From Nocardia vinacea NBRC 16497 (GTDB taxonomy: Bacteria > Actinomycetota > Actinomycetes > Mycobacteriales > Mycobacteriaceae): a stretch of DNA of 61,343 nt. Where the stretch lies: NCBI RefSeq assembly GCF_000308835.1, contig NZ_BAGN01000414.1, forward strand, positions 1 to 61,343, given 5' to 3'. Position 1 is the stretch's first letter; each line of letters opens with the position of its first letter. Below, piece after piece: positions 47,401 through 51,204 of the stretch. The position numbers and the translations under genes were made by a program. The notes beneath the pieces were generated by a model. It saw only the letters and a program-made list of their open reading frames with translations. It was not told the origin of the DNA and did not search any database.

Positions 47401-50400
47401 ACGCAGATCCGCCGAGGTCAACTCCCGATGCGCCATCACTGCCCGCATGAATTTCAGCACCGATCGCACTCGGGCGGCCTCGGTGTAGATGGCTGGGGCA
47501 CGCTGTCCGTCGGATTGGTAGTGAATCGTCTCGTCGTGGATCAGTACCGCGTCGGCCTCGTCGATCGTGGCGGTGTCCCCCGGCGGCGGCCGATCGAACA
47601 ACTGCGCGGTCGCGCGCTCGTCATAAGTCAGGTAATAGACGGTCGGGTCTTGCGGATCGGCCGGTGGATTGTCGGTATCCCAGCGTGACACCTCGTAACC
47701 GAGACTGCGCAGCATCGGCCCGAACTCCCGAACACCTTCGTTGGCCAGTACCTCGGTTGTGGTGATCACATGATGGACCCGCACCGACCGCCCGTCGGCG
47801 AGTTGCACCGGCTCGCCCCGCGAGAGCTGCCACAACCCATCCAACGCGCCGACCAGAGACTTGCCTTGCCCGGTGCCCATCTGCCGCATGAACCCGCGCT
47901 GTCCGAGCAGGAACGCCTTGATCTGGTTCGCTCGCGGTATCTTTCCCGTGCCCTCATGCACGGCGGCGATGCAGCGCAGCAGCGCCTCCAGCTCATCACC
48001 GCCCTCCGCCACCCGCCGGCGCTGCGCCCACGACTCACCGAGCAACTCCTCCTGCCGCGCCCGATACAGATCCCGAATCTTCTCCGACACCGCGGTGGAC
48101 TGCTCGCCCTGCTGCTCGGTGAGATCTTGTTTCGTCTGCGGATCAGCCCGCGGCAACTCCGACAGCTCGGTTCTCAGTTCTCCCGCCAACCGGACCGATC
48201 GCTCAACCCCATCCGACCCATCCACAGCAGACCGATCAGCATCACGAGACACCGAATCCGCTGTGTGCTCGGCGGGGTGTGGGCGAGGTCCGGTGGTTGC
48301 GTCGGTGTCGGCGGGGTGCGCCCGTGCACCGTCAGCTGGTTCGGATTCGGACCGGTCCTGTCCGACTGGCTGGTCCTGTCGTACCGCTGCGGCGAGATCC
48401 GGTGGTGGGGTGTCGGTCTCGGGGGCCACCACTAGGCGACGACCGCCACGTTGCGGCGGTCCCGTATCCGGCGTGACTCGACGGTCCCGGCCTCGTCGCT
48501 GCGGCCCTGCCGGATTGTCCTGGCGAGACCGGGCCGCACCGCCGTCAGCGGGATGTGCGGCCGCGGCATCGGCCGGTCGAGCGGCAACCGGCGCCGCCGC
48601 GTCGGCGGGGCGAGCGCCGGCGGGAGCTGCCGCGGCCGGAACCGGTTGTGGTTGTTCACTATCCGCGTCGGAGTCGGCGGGGTGTGGTCGTGGGCCGTCC
48701 GCGGTGTCGGAGTCGGCGGGGTGTGCTCCGCTGGATACCGCAGCCTCATCAGGTGCCGGACCGTCTCGAGTTGGCGGTTGGGCCTCGGATTCGTCGGTGT
48801 CGGTGCGCGCGTTGACCAGTTCGCTGTCAGCGGGATGTGGTAGTGCACCGTCGGTCGCATCGGTGTCGGCAGGGCGCTGACTGCCTGATGCGGCGGCCTC
48901 ATCCGGCGTGTTTTGCGGAGCGGGATCCAGGGCCGCCGGTTCGTCCGCGTTAGTGCGGGTATCGGCCGACTGGCTGTCGGCGGGATGTGGTACCGGAGCA
49001 CGTGCGGGGTCCTGCGCCGTGCTGCGGTCGACGGCAACGGGCCGCTCCGAGGTGCCAGGGTCCTTCGGCATGGGATCGGGCTGCCGAATCGGTTGCGGGG
49101 CTGGCTCGTCGGGGTGTTGGCGGGTGCCGGGCGGTTCGTTGTCGGCAGGGTGCGGGCGCTGGCCGCCCGCTGCTGGTTCGTCGGAGTGTTGGCGAAGGTT
49201 GACCGGTTCGCTGTCGCCAGGGTGCGGGGTCGGCCGCTGGCCACTGGCTGCCGGATCGGCGGTGAACGGGCGCGGGCCGCCATCATCGCCAAGGCGCACC
49301 GGGCCGTCGCCGGCTTGGGGATCGGTGGGTTGTGCTGCCGTGCCCTGGGATTGGGCGACTATGGGCGGTGTGATCGCGCTGTGGGGTGTGTACACCGTCT
49401 GGAGCCGCGGTGCTTCGTTCGGTACCACCACGGCGGCCGAGTGTTGGATGTCGTCGGCGCGGGCCTGGTTGACGGCATCGGGAAGAGGACCCTGCGGTTC
49501 CTTGGGTTTCCAGATGTTGGTGTTGTAGTCCTCGCGCAGGAACGGTGCCGGCGCTGGCAGCGGGTTCGCCTCGGCCGCCGGCTGGCGCAGTCGCGCGAGT
49601 ATCTGGGTGAGTTGCTGTTGGGATGCGGTGGGATCTGTTGGGTCGAAGTCACGGGTGAGGATGCCGTGGTCGGCGAGTGCGTTGACGAGTGCTTGCGTGA
49701 TCGGGGGTGAGCCGTTGCCGGGTCTGGGCTGGGCTGGTGCGGCGACGGTGGGGGCGTTGGGTTCTGGTGTGGTGGCCGTGGCCGTTGGTGTGGTGTTGCG
49801 TATTTCGGTGGTGGCGTGGGCGGCGGCGCCGAGGAAGCCGCCGGTGATGGCGGGGAGTAGGGATTCGGTGATGGTTTTGGTGGTGAGGGGTTCGCCGGTG
49901 ATGGCGAGGGAGGTGAGGGTTCCGGTGATGCCGCCGACGAGGCCGCCGGCGGCGCCGGTGAGGGAGGTGCCGGCGAGTTGGTAGGCGATGCGTGCCGCGG
50001 TGGTGGTGGCTTGTTCAGCGTGGGCGATGGTGTTGGGGATGATCCAGCGTCCGCCGATCCACATGCCGGCGGCGGCGCCGGTGGCGCCGCCGACCCCGCC
50101 TGCGGTGGCGGCGACGCCGATGGATTTCCAGTCCATGGTTTTGCGGTTACCGGTGGCGATTTGTCCGGCTTGGACGGCGGCGGTGATGCCGCCGACTTGG
50201 AGGGTGCCCCAGAACATGGCTTTGCCGGCTAGGACGATGACGCCGCGTTGGGTGCCGTATTTGGCGGTTTGGCCGGTGAGGAGGATGAGGAGTTTGCGGG
50301 TGGCGGTTTGGCAGGCTTTTTCGGTGGCCATGGCGTCGATGCGGGCTTCGATGGCGGCGCCGGCGGGGGAGAACATGAGTGCGGCGCGGGCGAGTTGCCA

Positions 50401-50748
50401 GGCCAGGACCGTGGCGAAGCCGATGACGGTCCATTTTTGTTGTTCGATGCTGTTGGCGAATTCGTAGAGTTGTTCGACGAGGGTGTCGATGAAGTCGGCT
50501 TGGGAGCGGAATTTCGTGGCGAGGTCGCGGTGGTTTTTGGCGATGGCGGTGCCGGTGTCGCCGCGCAGGATGTTGTCGGTGTGTGTGGCGAGGTTGTCGT
50601 GGTGGTCGGCGTGGCTGCGGCATTGTTCGGCTTTGTCGGACCAGTAGTCGGCGCTGCGTCGGGCAGCGGTTTCGTCGCCGCGGGGGAAGTGCCCGGCGAC
50701 GCAGTCGATTACCGGTGCGGGCAGCCACGCCGGGAGAGTCAGTGTCAT
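29491..50748 (-). CDS. Giant 7085-residue mosaic protein: WXG100-like N-terminus, SecA-type ATPase, HExxH cassettes, LuxR/XRE arrays, DUF1023 hydrolase, phosphoglycosyl-transferase-like C-terminus
   Basis: The frame is uninterrupted from ATG 50748 (weak AGG site) to 29491, about 760 kDa. Modules, residues approximate: 1-330 WXG100-like helices (YWSDKAEQ) and Gly/Ala-rich hydrophobic stretches; 495-870 HPAD repeats; 890-1480 SecA-like motor; 1520-1545 heptads; 1835-2010 helical module; 2068-3205 and 3897-4993 duplicated cassette with HEMAH (2213) and HEIAH (4016), each ending in a LuxR HTH; 3684-3830 M3-peptidase N-lobe; 5117-5394 four more LuxR-like HTH; 5487-5806 four XRE-like HTH; 6092-6520 DUF1023 hydrolase (Ser6393); 6770-6950 phosphoglycosyl-transferase core (KFRTM 6825, Asp6859-Glu6860). 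The N-terminus suggests a type VII secretion substrate; this is inference. No immunity or Esx gene adjoins. I do not recognise the whole protein. Confidence 0.85.
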   Translation of the reverse strand: MTLTLPAWLPAPVIDCVAGHFPRGDETAARRSADYWSDKAEQCRSHADHHDNLATHTDNILRGDTGTAIAKNHRDLATKFRSQADFIDTLVEQLYEFANSIEQQKWTVIGFATVLAWQLARAALMFSPAGAAIEARIDAMATEKACQTATRKLLILLTGQTAKYGTQRGVIVLAGKAMFWGTLQVGGITAAVQAGQIATGNRKTMDWKSIGVAATAGGVGGATGAAAGMWIGGRWIIPNTIAHAEQATTTAARIAYQLAGTSLTGAAGGLVGGITGTLTSLAITGEPLTTKTITESLLPAITGGFLGAAAHATTEIRNTTPTATATTPEPNAPTVAAPAQPRPGNGSPPITQALVNALADHGILTRDFDPTDPTASQQQLTQILARLRQPAAEANPLPAPAPFLREDYNTNIWKPKEPQGPLPDAVNQARADDIQHSAAVVVPNEAPRLQTVYTPHSAITPPIVAQSQGTAAQPTDPQAGDGPVRLGDDGGPRPFTADPAASGQRPTPHPGDSEPVNLRQHSDEPAAGGQRPHPADNEPPGTRQHPDEPAPQPIRQPDPMPKDPGTSERPVAVDRSTAQDPARAPVPHPADSQSADTRTNADEPAALDPAPQNTPDEAAASGSQRPADTDATDGALPHPADSELVNARTDTDESEAQPPTRDGPAPDEAAVSSGAHPADSDTADGPRPHPADSDADSEQPQPVPAAAAPAGARPADAAAPVAARPADAAAAHPADGGAARSRQDNPAGPQRRGRDRRVTPDTGPPQRGGRRLVVAPETDTPPPDLAAAVRQDQPVGQDRSESEPADGARAHPADTDATTGPRPHPAEHTADSVSRDADRSAVDGSDGVERSVRLAGELRTELSELPRADPQTKQDLTEQQGEQSTAVSEKIRDLYRARQEELLGESWAQRRRVAEGGDELEALLRCIAAVHEGTGKIPRANQIKAFLLGQRGFMRQMGTGQGKSLVGALDGLWQLSRGEPVQLADGRSVRVHHVITTTEVLANEGVREFGPMLRSLGYEVSRWDTDNPPADPQDPTVYYLTYDERATAQLFDRPPPGDTATIDEADAVLIHDETIHYQSDGQRAPAIYTEAARVRSVLKFMRAVMAHRELTSADLRVRPLESEETVSRLWEQRTGRAFTTEETEMARAFLDVKAGRLKLNRDFQKFDDKIQILDANGKPRSDPKTGTDSRWFGGRHKMVEAMFDAQVYSDGTGMKQVTVETVLGGYKRLNLMSGTLERTATEIKEQFPVQGGLAKIENFGKSNLVPEQDRIFLTGPEMFKDAVERVRALQDEGRPVLVIASNDVAWKFSLMLKKADIEHTGITGRWFAEFRDNNAAEGHLTDVMATAGKQHTVEQSGTAGEHDTPRGREEGDAAHRASTHKKGNVTVGTPGMLGRGFDAVVDDNVNQLGGLHAHMLGRSDNPDTNDQCAARAGRNGRHGSHGFSDTINGNLYNQTQSPRAKIAITHFRNAAAEHAQAVKNHTTATHETNTPNPTQPANPDPAAPTAAKAKPDATAADVTPAEQKLTTAEKKLTAAEKKLTAAEQRLRNLTPELQNEAAERARLERAIRRANQPHAPPNTTTQPTPQHRTARASDHIPDPTIAEQQQTLHDKTGKPASSTPEQAQRPRRHIPALPFPTQAFDPATAQQQQLDQLGAILQNQQPTTAETNHTISETSSGTSAATAPHARAESGRTHSTTSAPEFTTTSTPTPAQPMHTASSGSGQPSALQPAAPHTGPDPHRTVAQTDSLQHAAPRDTTPPAHSAQHPPIAAAAPSGALALSDTETHAPTDHTSESDEADGPDTPPISSESPVGDTPHGPTASRDSTTRPRQPAVPDPLNEWSVDDTIALLSLAQQGNRGAVQTLNRRFGRSTAQRVAALLGWAPTRGTPPAPVQRLANAITSAALISADRGHWAVPKGVDIGDWLFTLSQTTVRDNLAELTAAQHIITAAARSRRRIDLTERQAAEIDRLTRLVYAQSNAAEPGYATALEWASADHILVERYESPVVLENARAADPTPPRSGTAGTAGTAGTAGTAGTAGTAEYSAKGTNDRPSPVGHGSTATQSESAERDIKQAIAGELFDTYRIEVVGLDKADISVETALSVRNAIVDEFDEVLGLHAFGVTVDTPLSARKAILDQLPEFPDIGLDLLAVMPLNPSTYASTGTLTRRKIRYMFLNERAFGNAEEFRADIAKEVEAGHLLAPTGDPVYDTVRHEMAHIRDHLAGSAGQRMPRARAFGFLYEYFTDLRDAGDIPSDTRFNDWLDQLDGYSRDIKPRRDADKMFAAFDQWLRQFEDRNELFDAWVRRFGVARTDDDKVELKSLYDAWSRELDGETRRRILADEEYGEVRTYQDPNSRRLILGARPVFNPIEAIAEANLAFGHSAPNDFTHPAYALQALLRGLTVAQVRKDAQRRNAVAAARANGPGPAPAATGARGSIRPNGAATTLARWWRSAGPEDQSAFNQQSASLRVDNNQNYPLDIFARLVDRQQGHLLGAGEPSPRFAEFQHLPTGELAQEIQFSTDSAWKRVELLRGLRDSILTGGALAALLGPADWSDAALTYLDLNVLRDRVTKVLARANLPGRLRMHLAVLRETIDTLAPQCATVDAELARALARAHELAVRAVVAAQDGSLLRPNDDDIGARVYAPNGGAVVHTGAEQDAITERGIPVRVRLDLAGRILVETLPEPVRESQARRRDLLRRLSIPADTQPLRAADEPGEQAASSSEPPRYIASATEQWADHPVWGTRIAAVDEELARLSADARDHLRAAPDPDRLTPDQEADLQYLLASLTRVTEFRQTIRIQAAAELAQQRLAQLPGRRVGRWARLDGDRLTVLSPFADPAHFFSAEALNILTQAGIRLDYRCVHVDGTGRVRCFVLGSPHPRSPGSAASDTLAAHATDAMLNGPIVHLDRMLRRHGVADAPTADTMPPAETRLQTLRPLHRIAVIDRERVRIARDLWRAERDRTRTAIESEQHIPDPATRAAQAAADGNLARFERELRRLDAEIAHLVSRWLEISSTSDAGKPVEQMIAVGMIAQQRVETEWSSQLRMVLDTEVAPVDLQTPATASPVTEFSDRNRTEAATAELRRRDRDSDRSFAPDGPDDEVPENSRPAHSDDTTASTHHPTAPPATPATANEVADPGATELSSREREVLRLMARGLSATEVGATLSLSPRTVHSYLARAGEKFHTSGMIPTILAAARAGELDDGTEQFEPVELSDDEAKVVHMVATGQTNRAIATVVGPDRVTPLLAQLYETFGVDTRIGLALAVQSRGLLRGSDPGSIDVSERASDAVTPHTEPATAETGAAPSHDPAVQQQLHAEVRKARMSAETAELAQLLDVDPSLMRPGPILLALYTIQQQIRGAKIAPQAVAAAAGPITQWIRSWLELHDATETATAQGARGIRADPVVQRDLMNRNRQLVTQLIRSLGLTRQGPIDHTPETDPLTVLRQVVDATGSPEMSRLVDAVAAFLDRYDSSDPERTFDVVQVRAIRRRLADTLGCAPHEVGRAELLALGLSAAEVDRAPTRSAIAELAGVSEAFVDEVLDSDEPTYSEPAQRVLVAAQWLDCLDSFDDVIDPAFVEQRFVPPRIIDGGFTPVWFRPQPRMTDVADSIGMPLSTFSRALRGVGSPTRVLRARTAADELHYWHHPTAPTSWLGHAPAVHDSAPDSQALTGAEINTAPDDSTENPFFVVDEHPDRALRIERIKAEHFLPALARAIELWEAEVAVIADNAEGATFENTVGAYARSGQLFGLVTEVFDIFIAEYATPALRAIAPEVAEWRSECRQRILTEDKFFRRIEQLYNRRGKLNTTPEENEHLERLYQECRQYGMGSTTPEKEISAAKAAADKRGLYSDAEPTPPPPNGSTSSKATAGATTAPRIPAAPSLPESPVPRPDAEAEKHVKQAIAADLFLTYGIEVLGLDGPTISIDTALSIRNAIADELTENGPVRIDAIIVGPLENGTYAAAGKLLDAPEHIVFLNETYFGHPENFLDEFEREVAAGRLNGPTGDPAYDLTRHEIAHLRDPNHLSEGPGLPYADLVARRNAGALRPDARFDRRRDYTDWLEAKAFGFLYTHFVGLKQARALPAETRFDKWLDLLDGYSQELKQPADDGRRRTSSDAESDKPGAAEPALGDRPVFNPREALAEANNAFGKSAPDDFTHPVYALQALSRGVPVAQVWRDAKQRNDQAAARAEDRGPIPEASGFRASMRPDGVLVRLSRRWGELLPNQQHQQRTATPVLMAVGRDGRQSFGLDELVHRVDRQLAEMWGANTRSHESDSGDPLPGFSEWDYAPAGDLAQRLRMVSEISWERAELLQGVRQALATADGPAQLLGLGAWADAGAAPAYLDIADLHTRVQQTLARPDIGDRARSQLRALQGHIDAIALQCGNLDTTLASARARAEQLAVEHVAAARGGLALGPYGRIVDGNRVEVFEGRNEPSAAAEMLRNMLRQQGIPVITRRARVDPTGRVLVEDLPEPVRTSIARRQDRLWQLGTPTTDTRAADEQTPAAPESSWRLSAPTTELPQALPAWGARITDAQRKLARTAAVRQRLFPVPVDPSRMTSADAIRQRTLLTRLEMLTEHLRTIRIQAAAAAAQQCLDLLPGQRFGHWARLDGNLLTIVAPFADPEQFLPRQTREALAQVGVRIAYRHVRVDTQGRAWTTELSPADPGHLSEATSDQSARSLIDSIVGYLDQRLGHYGVNHASGDRIPLSELFDDRDNLVAERERARIARDRWREERDRWSTVRDRTAAESAAREAAAENAAQFEREFDHLDTEVARCTLLVFDSTDAVPGQREHRESARRMLRTDARTQSLVGAARTPDLLQAISDQLVIHLQAVSQQLMADLDQPVPDEAFDRDMALAAMLESINDHRNAPSHDSPDNADPIDTRRQPGIGVHLAFARAVTRQTLETTSRQQDPIAAESAGPPDTVNATSPDSRPLSKRQRAIYMLITEGKTNAEIAEHLQMPVETVKTHVRRIRDKLGVSRRSELEPPTGLDPEFLMLRRRIVLTYLIANQVVSTATVRSIERAADSELRRILAKQERTVSIETALMLANMGKATLRQLRSRLNFAQRTLVNQATAAVRNGRKVSHLQLATVNKLAKEVRTISATNRAATAPELSEIELEILRGIAASQTYSEIAAGTSTDYIEQHRRSLFRKLRARDRTSAVVQALRYEILALREIPEPDPAAARRLDDRDRQVLHLLTTDSTYEDIAQTLGTSAASAANSVRNILRIFGARTRTEAVVRALRQGILDLDNLPKLRATPSRELTDREVDALRRAAVGETTGRITEIIEDLGVRGRTEAVIQALHRGYLDLDDLPLKDESHRLSPTEIEMLRLVAAGNSNGRIASARQQPVETLKSALSLLFRKLGVRDRTEAVVAALRLGYLDLDRIPARGSRGTPPPVAVATVAEADNNAQYAPEEQRFIEWYLTRREDTSGLPRQGLADYLAMYKLDMAQVYRWLARAGFDADTDTMEQVGQFPAPETDDMATWLSSVRHYLGATAGRMDELLGVRPGTWKAAEQGRRELDIPAVRALLRRVPGARRTYDRVARLLPALCTPNGEPAYPEGYDHIGEYILFRRNTANTGKPIAGLTQSDVAERIKKAVYTIRRWETGAARPPEAAVADLLEANPTAYAITFDELAETFDYLPRHNLVFPSFYAVESFGEYLHYLRRSNNLTRAEAARRFGYSKHTIRAHEEEGRQDDEAFIVEAYHRFLHPAGPWNDLAMSWKYHRRIPDDTGEAIPDPAYCKSLNDWLHALRIHRGMTLPQFAELTERSVTAIVDIESGSSRPGILFLRKLRDALGIPTNVLADILVRFPAHPNSPLADPIQELLFWNLIATRPGSPEESQIQDQIFHAYAEIADELARGWKLPPAQREALAQTGRAAIRTAILNFVPPGDFAPVAASSARYAMLRSTYYAEQSPSLDTPATDQPTPTPWHPSDPQPQGSTEPKAPANSARPDESGRSPHHEADEPASTPWQSSAAAALPDPAGVDHVLDVVGGRPGEFSEAPRGNQSDERGVLNAYGKDLKGHAHRLPGHRGRGSDERTQDDRATPWSALKRNAGKRLWHARDTPATETNGNALADAEPAMPDRAQALVDRLGLGPVQLRQLAAGAIAQLRTFLGPDATLLSLTTPVDPNDVVQASTARAHAVARWWNSLPLPQQAALILSHPHQIGNADGVPYSVRDEANRRSIIDDLKGFLKRKDNADHTGLLAEARTLLGLGRPGRALSPEQKVHLTNLVRTVQHLAALEQDVREYGSPPVQLIAFDATAYDGDGRIIVSIDDADEAAIVTRQLGGAGNTLQKLPKRTQAGIAQYVESARHNPGVPTATIIDIGFHHPNTIEEIRSSELAEQGSYIVAADIAAYDATRAAWANLPGGAARPRLRTVVAHSYGSTTLCYAGIGGRLAAHLDQVVLTGSPGAGPMAHADEFGIGADNVFAVADDRDPVTKAGSATPEPTDRYFGFTHGSSPVGPWGAVRLAAAMPSTVRSVQRIHGGYLAYLEPRQPTISLHNIALVCAGRADLAERARHRPAATATGRLRELRWWRANEIALAVVVGDDEPEGVAEPNRPADNGTRLVPGPSAPPATSSPWRRAGVGELDRAHTGAVPDVAAALDLPDGKRPDLTGIDRDPLAALRERQRTGVVFAADPNLGDYAHAFRPTGKQPDPPAEDSRRGPITAPPADSTAPENDPKWFTAEELETIADLKRQLLEIDPEAFRYIRDLPLPEPGEPYGDDWVSNRGAWFDALFSREIEKLREVELTEKDFLELGRILERFPVYVTLTLLVATGLKVEQLLHLPRTSPGSLFFKQVKRVQGDKTTTVYKFRTMPEDEPEHSSNRNTADRISRGQQFARDTSWDELPQLLAIARGRMQYYSGRPMLDEDRARMRRVLTPDEFAFWDAHLKDDLWSALHFPGCRALDPDSDEYLRSRYLAARLWSMIGSRRTEEYMMQVVDQYLLGILPGKLRELVWGTGTDVLAGVGHILGRIGNWTRRMALSVFPDPDAQAAVVADGTADDQRARVPAPGAMPPGADAIAAALGISPRRAREIWVDQTTAPVHNEANPMVLSGCGPGDAGRPDEPEEPL
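29899..30441 (-). other. Giant gene: phosphoglycosyl-transferase-like (bacterial sugar transferase) domain
   Basis: Residues about 6770-6950. A hydrophobic helix (VYVTLTLLVATGLKV) is followed by FFKQVKRV, VYKFRTM (KFRTM 6825-6829), RDTSWDELPQLLAIARGRMQ with the Asp6859-Glu6860 dyad, and SGRPML in place of GPRP. This is the order of the monotopic phosphoglycosyl transferases that move a sugar phosphate onto a polyprenol phosphate. It is nearly C-terminal. Confidence 0.7.
31190..32475 (-). other. Giant gene: DUF1023-type alpha/beta-hydrolase domain
   Basis: Residues about 6092-6520. The family's entry motif is present (WWNSLPLPQQAALI, GNADGVPYSVRDEANRR), then VQLIAFDATAYDGDGRIIVS, and the nucleophile elbow VAHSYGSTT with Ser6393. 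A His in RIHGGYLAYL is a candidate general base. DUF1023 proteins are frequent near WXG100-type genes in actinobacteria. Confidence 0.75.
33331..34290 (-). other. Giant gene: four XRE-like HTH modules
   Basis: Residues about 5487-5806. Four helical units have the XRE pattern: GRMDELLGVRPGTWKAAEQG; LTQSDVAERIKKAVYTIRRW; LTRAEAARRFGYSKHTIRAH; MTLPQFAELTERSVTAIVDI. They are spaced by about 60-80 residues. Confidence 0.65.
34567..35400 (-). other. Giant gene: tandem array of four LuxR-like HTH modules
   Basis: Residues about 5117-5394. Four consecutive modules begin ELSEIELEILRGIA, RLDDRDRQVLHLL, ELTDREVDALRRAA and RLSPTEIEMLRLVA. Three end in the same tail of type RTEAVVxALRxGxLDLDxLP. The third is shortened within the HTH. 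With the HTHs that end the cassettes there are about seven LuxR-type modules in one protein. Confidence 0.7.
35770..39060 (-). other. Giant gene: duplicated cassette, copy 2
   Basis: Residues about 3897-4993, parallel to copy 1 along its length: VKQAIAADLFLTYGIEVLGL, HEIAHLRDP (4016 on), DDFTHPVYALQAL, HWARLDGNLLTIVAPFADP (about 4609) and a final LuxR HTH (PLSKRQRAIYMLITEGKTN). The copies are clearly diverged, so the duplication is old. Confidence 0.7.
39259..39699 (-). other. Giant gene: M3-peptidase N-terminal lobe
   Basis: Residues about 3684-3830. The stretch NPFFV ... RIKAEHFLPALARAIE ... ATFENTVGAYARSGQLFGLV ... EVFDIFIAEYATPALRAIAP matches the N-terminal helical lobe of oligopeptidase A/Dcp-type M3 peptidases in order. 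The M3 catalytic lobe with its own HExxH is absent; the next HExxH belongs to the unrelated cassette copy 2. Confidence 0.65.
41134..44547 (-). other. Giant gene: duplicated cassette, copy 1 (HExxH domain to LuxR HTH)
   Basis: Residues about 2068-3205. It starts IKQAIAGELFDTYRIEVVGL, has the zinc-protease-like motif HEMAHIRDH (2213 on), NDFTHPAYALQAL, a long helical part, the beta segment WARLDGDRLTVLSPFADP (about 2821) and ends in a LuxR-type helix-turn-helix (ELSSREREVLRLMARGL, about 3142). A second, degenerate HTH follows (VELSDDEAKVVHMVATG). Confidence 0.7.
44626..44688 (-). repeat. Giant gene: 9-bp minisatellite, seven perfect copies
   Basis: Seven identical units GGCGGTCCC on the plus strand encode seven Gly-Thr-Ala triplets (residues 2021-2041). 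The repeat keeps the frame, so copy number could vary between strains without breaking the gene. Confidence 0.85.
46121..46190 (-). repeat. Giant gene: 21-bp tandem repeat coding coiled-coil heptads
   Basis: Three to four near-identical 21-base units encode KLTAAEK-type heptads (residues about 1520-1545), a short perfect coiled coil that follows the ATPase domain. Confidence 0.7.
46309..48081 (-). other. Giant gene: SecA-type ATPase domain
   Basis: Residues about 890-1480. The sequence has SecA's motif order: Walker A MGTGQGKSL (957-965), a DEAD box (1063-1066), MSGTL for motif III, VIASNDVAWK, TVGTPGMLGRGFD (near 1385) for the SecA NMAGRGTD motif, and GGLHAHMLGR ... QCAARAGRNGRHGSHGF (about 1407-1441) for GGLHVIGTER ... 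RSGRQGDPG. All ATPase residues appear kept. No separate secA gene is in the window. Confidence 0.75.
49759..50748 (-). other. Giant gene: WXG100-like N-terminal region
   Basis: Residues 1-330. A helical start (MTLTLPAWLPAPVIDCV, then a tryptophan in YWSDKAEQCRSHADHHD) resembles WXG100-like domains of actinobacterial polymorphic-toxin-type proteins. It is followed by hydrophobic, Gly/Ala-rich segments (GGVGGATGAAAGMWIGG, GAAGGLVGGITGTL) that could insert in a membrane. Codon use here is extreme, with C in most third positions, unlike the middle of the gene. Confidence 0.55.
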
Positions 50749-51204
50749 CTACGGCCTGAACCCGTCACACCGCACCCGGCGGCATCCGTCACCACCGCGC
50801 CGCGCGGCCACGCCGACATACCCAAAGTCCTCCGTGCTCGAACCCGTTTATGCATCGCGGCCGGGATATCCGTACCAATCGATCTTCGACCCGAAGAACC
50901 CCGCTATTCTCGCGCACACCACGGAGCTTTCCCGGCCATGGGAAGTTTCGGGTCGATCGAACGAGGTTTGCGCCAGGTCGGCTCGGCCTTTCGCTGGTCT
51001 TGGATCGCGATCGCCGGTGCCGGTATGTGCGCCAGCTAATTCGCTGCCGCTGCTCGATTCGGTGACCAAGCGCTTCCGTGGACAGTATTGCCACGATGCC
51101 TGCACGGCGATTGCCGTGCTGGGTGTGATCGCGTCGGTACTGTTCCTGCCGCGGGCGAACGCTATCGATCCCGACCGAGTTGATGTAGTGCTGTGTGGCG
51201 GCGG
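50749..51204. other. Region upstream of the giant gene, no confident gene
   Basis: These 456 bases must hold the promoter of the giant gene. A plus-strand frame contains a hydrophobic piece ending SVLFLPRA that resembles the last helix of an MFS transporter, so a transporter remnant is possible. Nothing like a small Esx or immunity gene is seen. Confidence 0.35.
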
